A stretch of 64,000 nt of DNA from Cellulomonas sp. P24 (GTDB lineage: Bacteria; Actinomycetota; Actinomycetes; Actinomycetales; Cellulomonadaceae), in the NCBI RefSeq assembly GCF_024704385.1, contig NZ_JAJDFX010000002.1:2046001-2110000 (forward strand). Reading direction: 5' to 3'. Position 1 is the first letter of the stretch. Each line of letters begins with the position of its first letter. This document shows positions 45,302 to 54,458 of the stretch, piece after piece. The translations under genes were made by a program, and so were the position numbers. The notes beneath the pieces are model-generated. The model ran no database searches. It saw only the letters and a list, made by a program, of their open reading frames with translations, and was not told the DNA's origin.

Positions 45302-47260
45302 TCAACCGTGCAGCGGGAGCACGAGCGTGCGCGGACCCGCCTGCACCACCCGCACCGGCACACCCCAGTCCTGGCTGTTCAGGTGGCACGCCGGGTACTC
45401 GACGGCCTCGTCCGCGTCGCACGACGCCGCCTTGGCGGTCACGTGCAGCACCCCACCCGGGACGTCCGGGTTGAGTCGCAGCACACGGGTGAGCGGGATG
45501 TCGTCACCGGCACCCCCGAGCAGCAGCTCCGGCGGTGTCGCGGAGACCGACAGGCGCGTCGACGGCCCGTAGCGGTCGTCGTACTTCTGGCCGGTCGCCG
45601 GGGTGAAGACGACCTCGAGGTCCACCTCACCCGCACCCAGCTCGGTCACCGGCCGCTGCGTGCGGTGCGCGCCCTCGTCGAGCCGGTCGCCGGCGCCATG
45701 AGGCACGGCGACGCGCACCAGCCGATGGGCGGCCGACTCGACCACGAGCAGCACCACGCCGTCGGCCGACTCCTGGACCAGGACGCCGCTCGGCTCGGCG
45801 AGGTCCCGCGCGAGCGTGGTGACCTCGTGCGTCGCCGGGTCGTAGCGGCGGACGGCCCCGTTGTAGGTGTCCGCGATGGCGATCGACCCGTCGGGCAGGA
45901 CCGCGACGCCCAGCGGGTGCTGCAGCAGGGCCTGGTCAGCGGGGCCGTCACGGTGGCCGAAGTCGAACAGGCCCTGACCGACGGCGGTGCGGACCGTCGC
46001 GGAGGGTGCGGCGGGTGAGGTCACGGTGCCGGGCTCGACCTGGCGGAGGCCGGAGACCTCGGAGTCGGCCACCCACAGGCGCTGGTCCGCGTCGACGGCC
46101 AGACCCGACGGCTGCGCGAACCAGGCCTCGAGCAGCGGACCGTCGAGCAGGCCCTCGTTCATCGTGCCGCCGACCAGGCGCATCGTGCGGCGCTCGCCGT
46201 CGAACGCCCACAGCGTGTGGTTGCCGGCCATCGCGACGACGAACGCGCCCATCGGCGGGTACCAGACGACGTCCCACGGCGACGACAGCCGGAGGCGGAG
46301 CGGGTCCACGTCGTCGGTCGAGGGGTCGCCCGCGGCCAGGTCCCCCGCCGGTCCACCGTCCCCTCGGCGGGCGTCGACCGGGCCCGGCGCGACGTTGTCC
46401 GCACCGCCGACCATGTACTGCTCACCGGTCCCGGCCACGGTGGTCACGTGCCCGTCGGCCAACCGCACCCCGCGGAGCGCGTGGTTGACGGTGTCGGCGA
46501 CCACGACGTCGTATCCGAGACGGTCACGCAGCCCGTCGGGCACGAGGCACAGGCCGTTCGGCTCGCTGAACCGGGCGACCGTCGGGCCACCGTCGACCAG
46601 CCCACGCTCGCCGGAGCCGATGCGGCGCACGAGGGTCTCGCCGTCGGGCGCGAGCTCCGCGAGGCTGTGGTGGCCGGCGTCCGCCACCAGCAAGGTCCCT
46701 CCCGGCAGCACGATCGCCTTGGCCGGGAAGCGGAGGGTGCCCGACGTCGGGGCCGGCGGCACGTACGGTCCGTCGCCTCGGTGCAGGGTGCCGCGTGCCT
46801 CGTGCTCCGCGACGAGGTCGGCGACCAGGACGTCGAGGTTGTGCGCGTGACCCTCGCCCGCCATGTGCGCGACGACGTAGCCCTCGGGGTCGATCACGAC
46901 GAGCGTCGGCCAGGCGCGGGCGGTGTATGCGGACCACGTGGTGAGCTCGGGGTCGTCGAGGACGGGGTGGTGGACCTCGTAGCGGTCGACGGCCGCGGCG
47001 AGCGCCACCGGGTCGGCCTCGTGCGCGAACTTCGGGGAGTGCACGCCGACGATCACCAGGACGTCCCGGTGCCGCGCCTCGAGCTCACGCAGCTCGTCGA
47101 GGACGTGCAGGCAGTTGATGCAGCAGAACGTCCAGAAGTCGAGGACGACGATCTTGCCGCGCAGGTCAGCGAGGGCGAGGTCCCGGCCGCCGGTGTTCAG
47201 CCAGCCGCGCCCGACGAGCTCGGACGCGCGGACCTTGGGCAGACGAGACGCAGACGGCAT
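45302..47260 (-). CDS. NHL-repeat/thioredoxin-domain protein
   Basis: 652 residues. The N-terminal thioredoxin-like domain (about 1-160) has FWTFCCINCLHVLDEL, a CxxC redox site. It is followed by a beta-propeller of NHL repeats (FPAKAIVLPGGTLLVADAGHHSLAELAPDG and similar, about 175-560 in several copies) and a C-terminal beta domain. No signal peptide is present. The family resembles human NHLRC2 and bacterial relatives of unknown substrate. Confidence 0.88.
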   Translation of the reverse strand: MPSASRLPKVRASELVGRGWLNTGGRDLALADLRGKIVVLDFWTFCCINCLHVLDELRELEARHRDVLVIVGVHSPKFAHEADPVALAAAVDRYEVHHPVLDDPELTTWSAYTARAWPTLVVIDPEGYVVAHMAGEGHAHNLDVLVADLVAEHEARGTLHRGDGPYVPPAPTSGTLRFPAKAIVLPGGTLLVADAGHHSLAELAPDGETLVRRIGSGERGLVDGGPTVARFSEPNGLCLVPDGLRDRLGYDVVVADTVNHALRGVRLADGHVTTVAGTGEQYMVGGADNVAPGPVDARRGDGGPAGDLAAGDPSTDDVDPLRLRLSSPWDVVWYPPMGAFVVAMAGNHTLWAFDGERRTMRLVGGTMNEGLLDGPLLEAWFAQPSGLAVDADQRLWVADSEVSGLRQVEPGTVTSPAAPSATVRTAVGQGLFDFGHRDGPADQALLQHPLGVAVLPDGSIAIADTYNGAVRRYDPATHEVTTLARDLAEPSGVLVQESADGVVLLVVESAAHRLVRVAVPHGAGDRLDEGAHRTQRPVTELGAGEVDLEVVFTPATGQKYDDRYGPSTRLSVSATPPELLLGGAGDDIPLTRVLRLNPDVPGGVLHVTAKAASCDADEAVEYPACHLNSQDWGVPVRVVQAGPRTLVLPLHG

Positions 47261-47278
47261 CCCCCCAGTCTCCCAGCC

Positions 47279-47343
47279 CCGCCAAGTGGAGCGTTCTGCC
47301 GCGACACGCCCGCGTGTCGCTGGCAGAACGCTCCACTTGGCGG
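47279..47343. repeat. Palindromic AAGTGGAGCG repeat, copy 1 (terminator-like)
   Basis: 22-bp perfect arms CCGCCAAGTGGAGCGTTCTGCC and the reverse complement enclose a smaller GCGACACG/CGTGTCGC hairpin. It lies directly downstream of the CDF transporter stop, where it could terminate transcription. It is the same family as 54370-54428. Confidence 0.8.
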
Positions 47344-47350
47344 AAGGGGG

Positions 47351-48010
47351 TCAGTCGTCGTCGTCGTCCTCGTCGTCCTCGACGAGCTCGCCCTCCCAGG
47401 CCTCGAGGCCCTCCCGGACTGCGAGCACGGCGACGACGAGCCCCGCCGCCGGGTCGAGCCACGTCGCACCGGTGAGCGCGAACAGCCCGAGGCCGAGCAG
47501 CGTGGACACGCTGAGGAGCAGGCACAACCTGGTCTCCGCGGCGTCGGCCAGGATCAGGCGGTCCCCGCCGAGTGCGACGCCGACGCGCGTCTTGGCCCGG
47601 GCGAGCAGGGGCATGGCGATCACCGAGGCGCCCAAGACGGCGAGACCGACCGGTGACGACGTCGGGGTCTCGTGCGTGAGCAGGGACCGGGCCCCCTCGG
47701 CCACCACGTATGCGGCGAGCGCGAAGAACATCAGCGCGACGACCCGCAGCGTCCGCCGCTCGCTCGCCTCGTCGGGCTCGGCGTCGCGCAGGCGGGCGGC
47801 AAGGCGCATCGCGACCAGGACCGCCGTCACGGACTCGATCCCCGAGTCGAGCCCGAACCCGAGAAGCGAGACCAGGCCCGCCGAGGCGCCCGCCGCGATC
47901 GCGACGAGTCCCTCGACGACGTTGTAGGCCACGGTCAGCTGGGCGAGACGGCGACCACGTCGGGTCAACCGGTCGATCTCCGCGCGGTCGAGGGTCGGAG
48001 GTGTGGGCAC
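47351..48010 (-). CDS. Cation diffusion facilitator-type transporter
   Basis: 219 residues from the GTG at 48010. About five or six membrane helices, with acidic metal-site residues in GFGLDSGIES (TM2) and ILADAAETRL (TM5), in the manner of CDF proteins. The usual cytosolic dimerisation domain is missing and is replaced by an acidic tail (VEDDEDDDDD) that could bind metal. It probably exports a divalent metal ion. Confidence 0.8.
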   Translation of the reverse strand: MPTPPTLDRAEIDRLTRRGRRLAQLTVAYNVVEGLVAIAAGASAGLVSLLGFGLDSGIESVTAVLVAMRLAARLRDAEPDEASERRTLRVVALMFFALAAYVVAEGARSLLTHETPTSSPVGLAVLGASVIAMPLLARAKTRVGVALGGDRLILADAAETRLCLLLSVSTLLGLGLFALTGATWLDPAAGLVVAVLAVREGLEAWEGELVEDDEDDDDD

Positions 48011-48045
48011 AGGTCGAGAGTAGGGGTGGCGGGCCGTCGACGAGG

Positions 48046-49524
48046 TCAGCGGCGCTCCGCCGCCGACGCGATGCCGCGCTGCATGCCACCGAACACGATC
48101 CCGTGGAACGGGGTCACCGACCGCCAGTAGAGCTGCCCGGCAAGGCCGTGCGGATGGAACACCGCACGTTGTGCGAAGACCGTCGCGCCGTCGTCGTCCT
48201 TCTCCACCCGCAGCTCGAGCCACGCCAGCCCCGGCAGGCGCATCTCCGCGCGCAGCCGCAGCAGCCGACCCGGGTCGACCTCCTCGACGCGCCAGAAGTC
48301 GATCGCGTCGTCGACCCGGAGGTCGCTCGGATCGCGCCGACCTCGCCGCAGGCCCGGCCCGCCGGCGATCCTGTCGAGCAGACCGCGGACCTGCCACGCG
48401 AGCGCCCACGAGTACCAGCCGCGCTCGCCGCCGATCTCCTGGATGACGCTCCACAGCGCCTCGGGCGTCGCGTCGACCGTCGTGCGCCGCTCGTCGACGT
48501 AGAGCGACCCGCCCGCCCAGTCGGGATCGCTCGGCAACGGGTCGCTCGGGGCGCCCGCGACCGCCGCCGACGACCACCGCGTCGTCACCTCGGCGTCGCG
48601 CACCCGCTCGAGCGCGAGCCGCACGGCCCGGTCGAAGCCGACGAGGCCCTCGGGTGGGTCCGGGACGTACCGCGCGATGTCGTGCTCGTCGCAGACGACC
48701 TCGTGGATGAGGGACTCCACGAGCGGCCGTGCCAGACCGGACGGCACCGGCGTCACCAGCCCTACCCAGTGGCTGGACAGGCTCGGGCTGAGCACCGGGA
48801 CCTTCACGATGAGCCGCCGTGGGAGCCCGGCCGCGCGCGCGTACCCCTGCATCATCTGGCGGTACGTGAGCACGTCGGGCCCACCGATGTCGAACGCGCG
48901 GTTGACGTCGGCCGGCATCGTCGCCGAACCCACGAGGTAGCGCAGCACGTCCCGGATCGCGATCGGTTGGATCCGGTTGTCGACCCAGCGCGGCACGGTC
49001 ATCGCCGGGAGCCGCTCGGTCAGATAGCGCATCATCTCGAAGGACGCCGATCCGGAGCCGAGGATCACCGCGGCCCTCAGCACCGTCGTCGGGACACCCG
49101 AGGCCAGCAGGATGTCGCCGACCTCCTTGCGCGACTCCAGGTGCGGGGACAGCTCCTCGCCCTCCGGGAAGAGCCCGCCCAGGTACACGATCCGGCCGAC
49201 GCCCGCCTCACGTGCTGCCCGCGCGAAGGTCAGGGCCGTGGCACGGTCGCGCGCCTCGAACCGGTGGCCGGTGCCGAGCGAGTGGATGAGGTAGTACGCG
49301 ACGTCGACGCCGTCGAGGGCGGTACGTACCGCGTCAAGGTCACCTGCGTCGGCGCGGACCGCCTCGACGTCCGCGAACCAGGGACGCCCGCGCAGCCGGC
49401 TCGGGTCGCGGGCGATCGCACGCACGTGGTGACCGGCGGCGAGCAGCTCGGGAACGAGGCGCCCGCCGACGTAGCCGGTGACTCCGGTGACGGCGACGAC
49501 GAGGGGTCTGGGAGTGTCGGGCAT
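48046..49524 (-). CDS. SDR-family NAD(P)-binding protein with DUF2867
   Basis: 492 residues. The N-terminal atypical short-chain dehydrogenase domain has the nucleotide motif VTGVTGYVGGRLVPELLAAG and a YYLIHSLG block. The C-terminal 160 residues match the DUF2867 START-like domain (GGERGWYSWALAWQVRGLLDR, VDDAIDFWRVEEVDPGRLLRL). This fusion is common in actinobacteria; its substrate is unknown. ATG 49524 was taken; GTG 49542 is also possible. Confidence 0.85.
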   Translation of the reverse strand: MPDTPRPLVVAVTGVTGYVGGRLVPELLAAGHHVRAIARDPSRLRGRPWFADVEAVRADAGDLDAVRTALDGVDVAYYLIHSLGTGHRFEARDRATALTFARAAREAGVGRIVYLGGLFPEGEELSPHLESRKEVGDILLASGVPTTVLRAAVILGSGSASFEMMRYLTERLPAMTVPRWVDNRIQPIAIRDVLRYLVGSATMPADVNRAFDIGGPDVLTYRQMMQGYARAAGLPRRLIVKVPVLSPSLSSHWVGLVTPVPSGLARPLVESLIHEVVCDEHDIARYVPDPPEGLVGFDRAVRLALERVRDAEVTTRWSSAAVAGAPSDPLPSDPDWAGGSLYVDERRTTVDATPEALWSVIQEIGGERGWYSWALAWQVRGLLDRIAGGPGLRRGRRDPSDLRVDDAIDFWRVEEVDPGRLLRLRAEMRLPGLAWLELRVEKDDDGATVFAQRAVFHPHGLAGQLYWRSVTPFHGIVFGGMQRGIASAAERR

Positions 49525-49608
49525 ACGGCAGTGTGCGGGCACGGCGACGTCCGTGCACGTCGGACCCGCCCCCGCTGGTGCCGTCCACCGTCGGGCCGGG
49601 CGGCGGGA

Positions 49609-51730
49609 CTAGGCCTCGGGGCCGTCGGCGCCGTCCTTGTCGCGGCGGGCCATCGTGGCGAGCATCGCGTTGTACTCGTCGAGCTCGGGGTCGCCGTCGC
49701 GGTCCACCCGACGGTCCCGGTTCCGCGCGGTGCGCTCGTCGGACCGCGACCATGCGAACGCGACGGCCAGGGCGAGTGCCAACGTCGGCAGCTCGCCGAT
49801 GCCCCATGCGATCGCCCCGCCGCGCTGCTGGTCCGCGATCGCCGACAGGCCCCACGGGCGGCCGAGCACACCGAACCACTCCGGGACCAGCAGGACCTCG
49901 CTGCTCATCAGCGTCACGCCGAAGAACGCGTGGAAGCCCATCGTCGCGAACAGCAGCAGGATCCGCTGCGGGTAGCCCGGCCGGGTGGGACCGGGATCGA
50001 TGCCGACGATCGCGTTGGCGAACAGGTATCCCGCGAGGCTGAAGTGCACGACCATCGCGGCGTGGCCCACGTACGTCGACAGGGCCAGACCGAACAGCCC
50101 CGAGTAGTAGAAGACGATCATCGACCCGGCGAAGTTCACCGCGGCGACGATCGGGTTCGACATGAAGCGCGCGACGTGCGAGCCGACGATCGTGAGGATC
50201 CACTCGCGCGGCCCCCGCGACCCGTCGGTCCGGGACGGCAACGCCCGCAGTGCGAGCGTCACCGGCGCCGCGAGCACCAGGAAGATCGGGATGACCATCA
50301 CGAGCAGCATGTGCTCGACCATGTGGGCGCTGAAGAGCACGTGACCGTACGCGCCCGGACCGCCGGACGTCGTCCAGACGAACAGCACCATCCCGGCGAC
50401 CCACGAGACCGTGCGCCCGAGCGGCCAGCTGTCACCGCGCGCGCGCAACCGCCGCACCCACTGCAGGTACACGACGAGGCCTGCGGCGGCGGCGAACGTC
50501 AGCAGCAGGTCCCAGTGCCACTCGGTCAGCCACCGGATCCCGGTGAGCGGCGGCGGCAGCAGGTGCCCGGTCACGATCTCGGCGGGAGTCGGGTTCGGGA
50601 CGGCGACCTGCGGGACCGGCGGCTCGCTCGCCGCGAGCGCCACCGCGACTCCCGTCACCGCGCCCATCACCGCGAGCTCGACCGCGACCAGCCGCCAGAA
50701 CAGCCGGCCCGCGGCCGTGCGGACCGAGACCGGGCCGGTGGCGGCCATCAGGCCGGGGATCACCGACCGGCGGTGCAGGAACCCCAGCCCACCCAGCACC
50801 AGGAAGATCGCGACCTTCGCCAGGACGAGCACCCCGTACCGGGTGGCGAGGCCGTCCCACCCGCCGACCCGGATCGCCGCGTTCGCGATCCCGGAGACGG
50901 CAACCGCGGGGGAAGCACCACCCGGCGATCACCGAGTAGCGGGCCACCGACGGGCCCAGGTCCGTGCCGAGCCGCCCGGCGAGCATCGCCAGGACGGCGA
51001 GCGCCCCGATCCACACCCCGGCACCGACGAGGTGAAGGAACAACGACGAGATCGCGAGCTCGTGAGAGTCGCCGGCCGCCGCCGAGTGCCCGGTCTCGGC
51101 CTGCATCGCGAGGGCCCCCATGACGAGCACCGCCAACCAGGCCGCGCCCGACGGGGACGTGACGAGCAGCGCGAACGTGCCGGTGACCGCGGCGATCACC
51201 GTCACCGAGAGCAGCACCTTGCCCAGCCCGAGCTGGGTCACGAACAGCCCGAGCTGCTGGCCGAACCCGGCGGAGCCGACCGGGGTGCCGGCCACGTTCG
51301 CGTACGTCAGGACGAGGTGCACGACGGAGATCACCGCCCACGCCGTCCCGGCATAACCCGCAACGCGCAGGCTCAGCAGGTAGGCGCGACCGTCGGCCCG
51401 GTCCCGGGGGGTGCGCGCACCGGGTGCGGTCGCTGCCGCCCGCGGGAGCACCCCGGCCGCGAGGACCAGCGCGCCCAGCGTGACCGCACCGGCGAGCTCG
51501 CGGAGCACCTCGGCGAGCGGAAGACCCCAGCGGACGACGGGCCCGCTGTCGAGAAGAGCGGTCGGCAGCGCGGCGCCGGTCACCGTGAGCGCGAGGACGA
51601 CCGTGACCAGGCCGACCAGCGGGAGGGCGGCGACGCGCACCGGGGTGGCGTACACACGCACCCGGTCAGCGCCGACGGCCGGGGGTCTCCCCGGTCGGGG
51701 CCCGACGGTCGCCGGGGGGCTGGCGGTCAC
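49609..51730 (-). pseudogene. CopD-CtaG fusion membrane protein (copper resistance / cytochrome oxidase assembly), frameshifted
   Basis: The N-terminal part (51730 to about 50910) is a CopD-type copper protein with eight helices (LAGAVTLGALVLAAGVLPRA, SLFLHLVGAGVWIGALAVL). The reading then moves frame at the five-G tract near 50911-50915 and continues AVAVSGIANAAIRVGGWDGL, then a CtaG/caa3 assembly domain (HMVEHMLLVMVIPIFLVL, FYYSGLFGLAL) to 49609. The whole would be about 706 residues, the known fusion length. One base too many in the tract explains the break. It overlaps copC by GTGA. Confidence 0.8.
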
Positions 51731-52381
51731 CGTGATCGGCGGCGCGCGACGAGGATGCCGGCGGCGCCCACCCCGGCGACGAGAATCACGATCCCGGCCA
51801 CGAGACCCGGGCTCAGGCCGTCGCTGCTGCCCGTGCCGGCCGAGGGGGTCGGCGACGGCGCGATCACGGTGTCACCGGTGGACGACGTGGTGGGGGCCGC
51901 CGCAGCGTTCGCGGCGGCAGTCGCCGTGGGGGCCGGGGTCGCCGCCGTGGGGGGCAGGGCCGGCGGCACCGGTCGCGGTGAAGGTGAAGGAGCCGCTGAT
52001 GGGGTGCCCGTCGGTCGACGTGATGCGCCAGGCCACCGTGTACGTCCCGGCCGGTCGGCTGTCGACGAGGTGCTCGGACACGGACGCGCCGTTGAGCACG
52101 ACGTCCCCGGTCGACACGACCGACCCGTCGGGCCCGATCACCCGGATCTGCGACCCGAGGGCCTGGGCGGGCTCGTTGAACACGAGGGTGACAGCTGCGG
52201 GGGCGACGGCGACCGTCGAGCCGTCGGCCGGGTCGGTCGAGGCGAGGGTGTCGTGCGCGGAGGCCGTCGTCGCACCCGTGACCAGCCCGAGGACCACGAC
52301 GGCGACCACAGCGAGGAACCGCCCCGGGGCGAGGGACCGGCGCGAGGGCGCGTGCGAAGCGGCAGAGGCGGGTCTGGGCAC
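51727..52381 (-). pseudogene. copC: CopC-domain copper-binding protein, frameshifted
   Basis: A signal peptide (FLAVVAVVVLGLVTGATTASA) precedes mature HDTL, whose N-terminal histidine is the usual copper ligand. The CopC domain continues through DPADGS, FNEPAQ and TDGHPISGSFTFTATG. Near 51951-51956 a six-G tract (plus strand) shifts the frame. Restored, the protein ends with an alanine/threonine-rich linker and a membrane anchor (LVAGIVILVAGVGAAGILVA). It forms a copper-handling unit with the downstream CopD-CtaG gene. Confidence 0.82.
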
Positions 52382-52646
52382 CGGATCACGGTAACTCGGC
52401 GCCTGCCGCACCGCCGCATCCAGGGGTCGGCGGCACTCTCGTCGGGCGCGCAGCTCGAGGCCGTGGAAAATCGGTCGAGACGATGTCGGTGCCGGGGAAT
52501 ACTGTGCCCGATGGTTGCGGTTAGCAACCGTTGTGCGCCGCCGCGCACGACGTCGCGACCGCACCGCCCTGCACCCGCTGCACCGCCACCCGCACGCCGC
52601 CGTGCACCCACTGCATCCCACTCACCCATGCTGCGAGAGGCCTTCC

Positions 52647-54347
52647 GTGACCCAGTCGACCCCCACCGCACCACCGGACACGAGCGCCACGCACGGCCCG
52701 TCGCACCGCGAGATCGTCACGATCCTCGGCGGCCTGATGATCGGGATGTTCCTGGCTGCGCTCGACCAGACCATCGTCGCGACGTCGATCCGCACGATCG
52801 GTGACGACCTGCACGGCCTCGAGCTCCAGGCCTGGGTGACGACCGCCTACCTGATCACCTCGACGATCGCGACGCCGCTGTACGGCAAGCTCTCCGACGT
52901 CTACGGGCGCAAGCCGTTCTACCTGCTCGCGATCTCGCTGTTCCTCGTCGGGTCGTTGCTGTCCGGCACCGCGCACTCGATGTACCAGCTCGCGATCTAC
53001 CGCGGCGTGCAGGGGCTCGGCGCCGGCGGCCTGATGTCCCTCGCGATCACGATCCTCGGCGACCTCGTCCCGCCGCGCGAACGTGCGCGCTACCAGGCGT
53101 ACTTCCTCGCCGTGTTCGGCACGTCGTCCGTGCTCGGTCCGGTCATCGGCGGCTTCTTCGCCGGGGCGTCGTCGATCCTCGGCATCACCGGGTGGCGCTG
53201 GGTGTTCCTCGTCAACCTGCCGATCGGGATCATCGGGCTGTTCGTCATCACCCGCGTGCTGCACCTGCCGCCGATCCCGAAGATCCAGCACAAGATCGAC
53301 TGGCAGGGTGCGGTCGCCCTGGTGATCGGCCTCGTGCCGCTGCTGCTGATCGCCGAGCAGGGTCGCTCGTGGGGCTGGACGTCGACCTCGGCGCTGCTCT
53401 GCTACGGCACCGGAGCGCTCGGCCTGGCGCTGTTCGTGCTCGCGGAGCGCGTCGCCGGCAAGGACGCGCTGCTGCCGCTGTACCTGTTCCGGAACAAGAC
53501 GTTCTCGATCAGCGCGGGCGCCAACGTCGTCATCGGCCTCGGGATGTTCGGCGGCCTCGCGACCCTCCCGCTGTACCTGCAGATCGCCAAGGGCATGACG
53601 CCGACGCAGGCCGGGCTCACGCTGATCCCGCTGACCCTCGGCATCATGATCGGCTCGGTCATCGCCGGTCAGCTCGTGGCGAAGACCGGTCGCTACAAGG
53701 TGTTCCCGATCATCGGGACGATCCTGCTCGGCATCGGCGCGCTCCTCATGTCACGGCTCCAGCCGGAGACGACGCTCGCCGTCGTCGGTCTCGACTCGAT
53801 CGTGTTCGGTCTGGGCCTGGGCCTGACGATGCAGCCGCTGGTTCTCGCGGTGCAGAACGCCGTCCCGCCGCGCGAGATGGGTGTCGCGACCAGCTCGTCG
53901 CTGTTCTTCCGTCAGGTCGGCGGCACGCTCGGCACCGCGGTGTTCCTGTCGATCCTGTTCTCGACGGTCGGCGACAAGATCGCGACGGCGTTCGCCCGGA
54001 TCGCCCCGGCGGCCGACTTCCAGGCCGCCCTCAAGGACCCGGCCGTGCTCGCGAACCCGGCGAACGCCCCGGTGGTGAACATGGTCACCGGTCACGGGGC
54101 GGTGCCGTCGCTCAACGACTCGTCGTTCATCACTGCGCTCGACCCGCGGCTCGCCAAGCCGTTCCTCGAGGGGTTCGCCAACTCGATCGACCTCGTGCTC
54201 CTGATCGCCGCCGCGATCATGGTGCTCGGCGTGTTCTTCACGGCGATCCTGCCGGAGCTCGCTCTCCAGAACCGCTCGGGCATCCAGAACCGGCTCGACG
54301 ACGAGCGCGCCGAGGCCGAGGCAGCGGCCGCCGCCGCCGTCATCTGA
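52647..54347 (+). CDS. DHA2-family MFS drug exporter (14 helices)
   Basis: 566 residues. DHA2 marks are GMFLAALDQTIVATSIRTIGDDL, ATPLYGKLSDVYGRKPF, RGVQGLGAGGLMSLAITI and RWVFLVNLPIGIIGLF, with a large loop near 470-520. It is a proton-driven multidrug exporter of the EmrB/QacA type. GTG 52647 has GAGAGG upstream; in-frame codons before it are low complexity. It ends 22 bp before a strong palindrome. Confidence 0.9.
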   Translation: MTQSTPTAPPDTSATHGPSHREIVTILGGLMIGMFLAALDQTIVATSIRTIGDDLHGLELQAWVTTAYLITSTIATPLYGKLSDVYGRKPFYLLAISLFLVGSLLSGTAHSMYQLAIYRGVQGLGAGGLMSLAITILGDLVPPRERARYQAYFLAVFGTSSVLGPVIGGFFAGASSILGITGWRWVFLVNLPIGIIGLFVITRVLHLPPIPKIQHKIDWQGAVALVIGLVPLLLIAEQGRSWGWTSTSALLCYGTGALGLALFVLAERVAGKDALLPLYLFRNKTFSISAGANVVIGLGMFGGLATLPLYLQIAKGMTPTQAGLTLIPLTLGIMIGSVIAGQLVAKTGRYKVFPIIGTILLGIGALLMSRLQPETTLAVVGLDSIVFGLGLGLTMQPLVLAVQNAVPPREMGVATSSSLFFRQVGGTLGTAVFLSILFSTVGDKIATAFARIAPAADFQAALKDPAVLANPANAPVVNMVTGHGAVPSLNDSSFITALDPRLAKPFLEGFANSIDLVLLIAAAIMVLGVFFTAILPELALQNRSGIQNRLDDERAEAEAAAAAAVI

Positions 54348-54369
54348 CCCACCACCCACCCACCGCGGC

Positions 54370-54428
54370 TCAAGTGGAGCGAAGTGTCGCGACACGCCCG
54401 CGTGTCGCGACACTTTCGCTCCACTTGA
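54370..54428. repeat. Palindromic AAGTGGAGCG repeat, copy 2 (bidirectional terminator)
   Basis: 59-bp hairpin: TCAAGTGGAGCG...GACACG pairs with CGTGTC...CGCTCCACTTGA around CCCG, with one bulge. It lies between the convergent stops of the MFS and E2 genes. It shares both the outer CAAGTGGAGCG and the central CGACACGCCCGCGTGTCG with 47279-47343. Confidence 0.8.
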
Positions 54429-54458
54429 CCGGCCGCTGGCGTGGGAGCGCGGGGGGTG

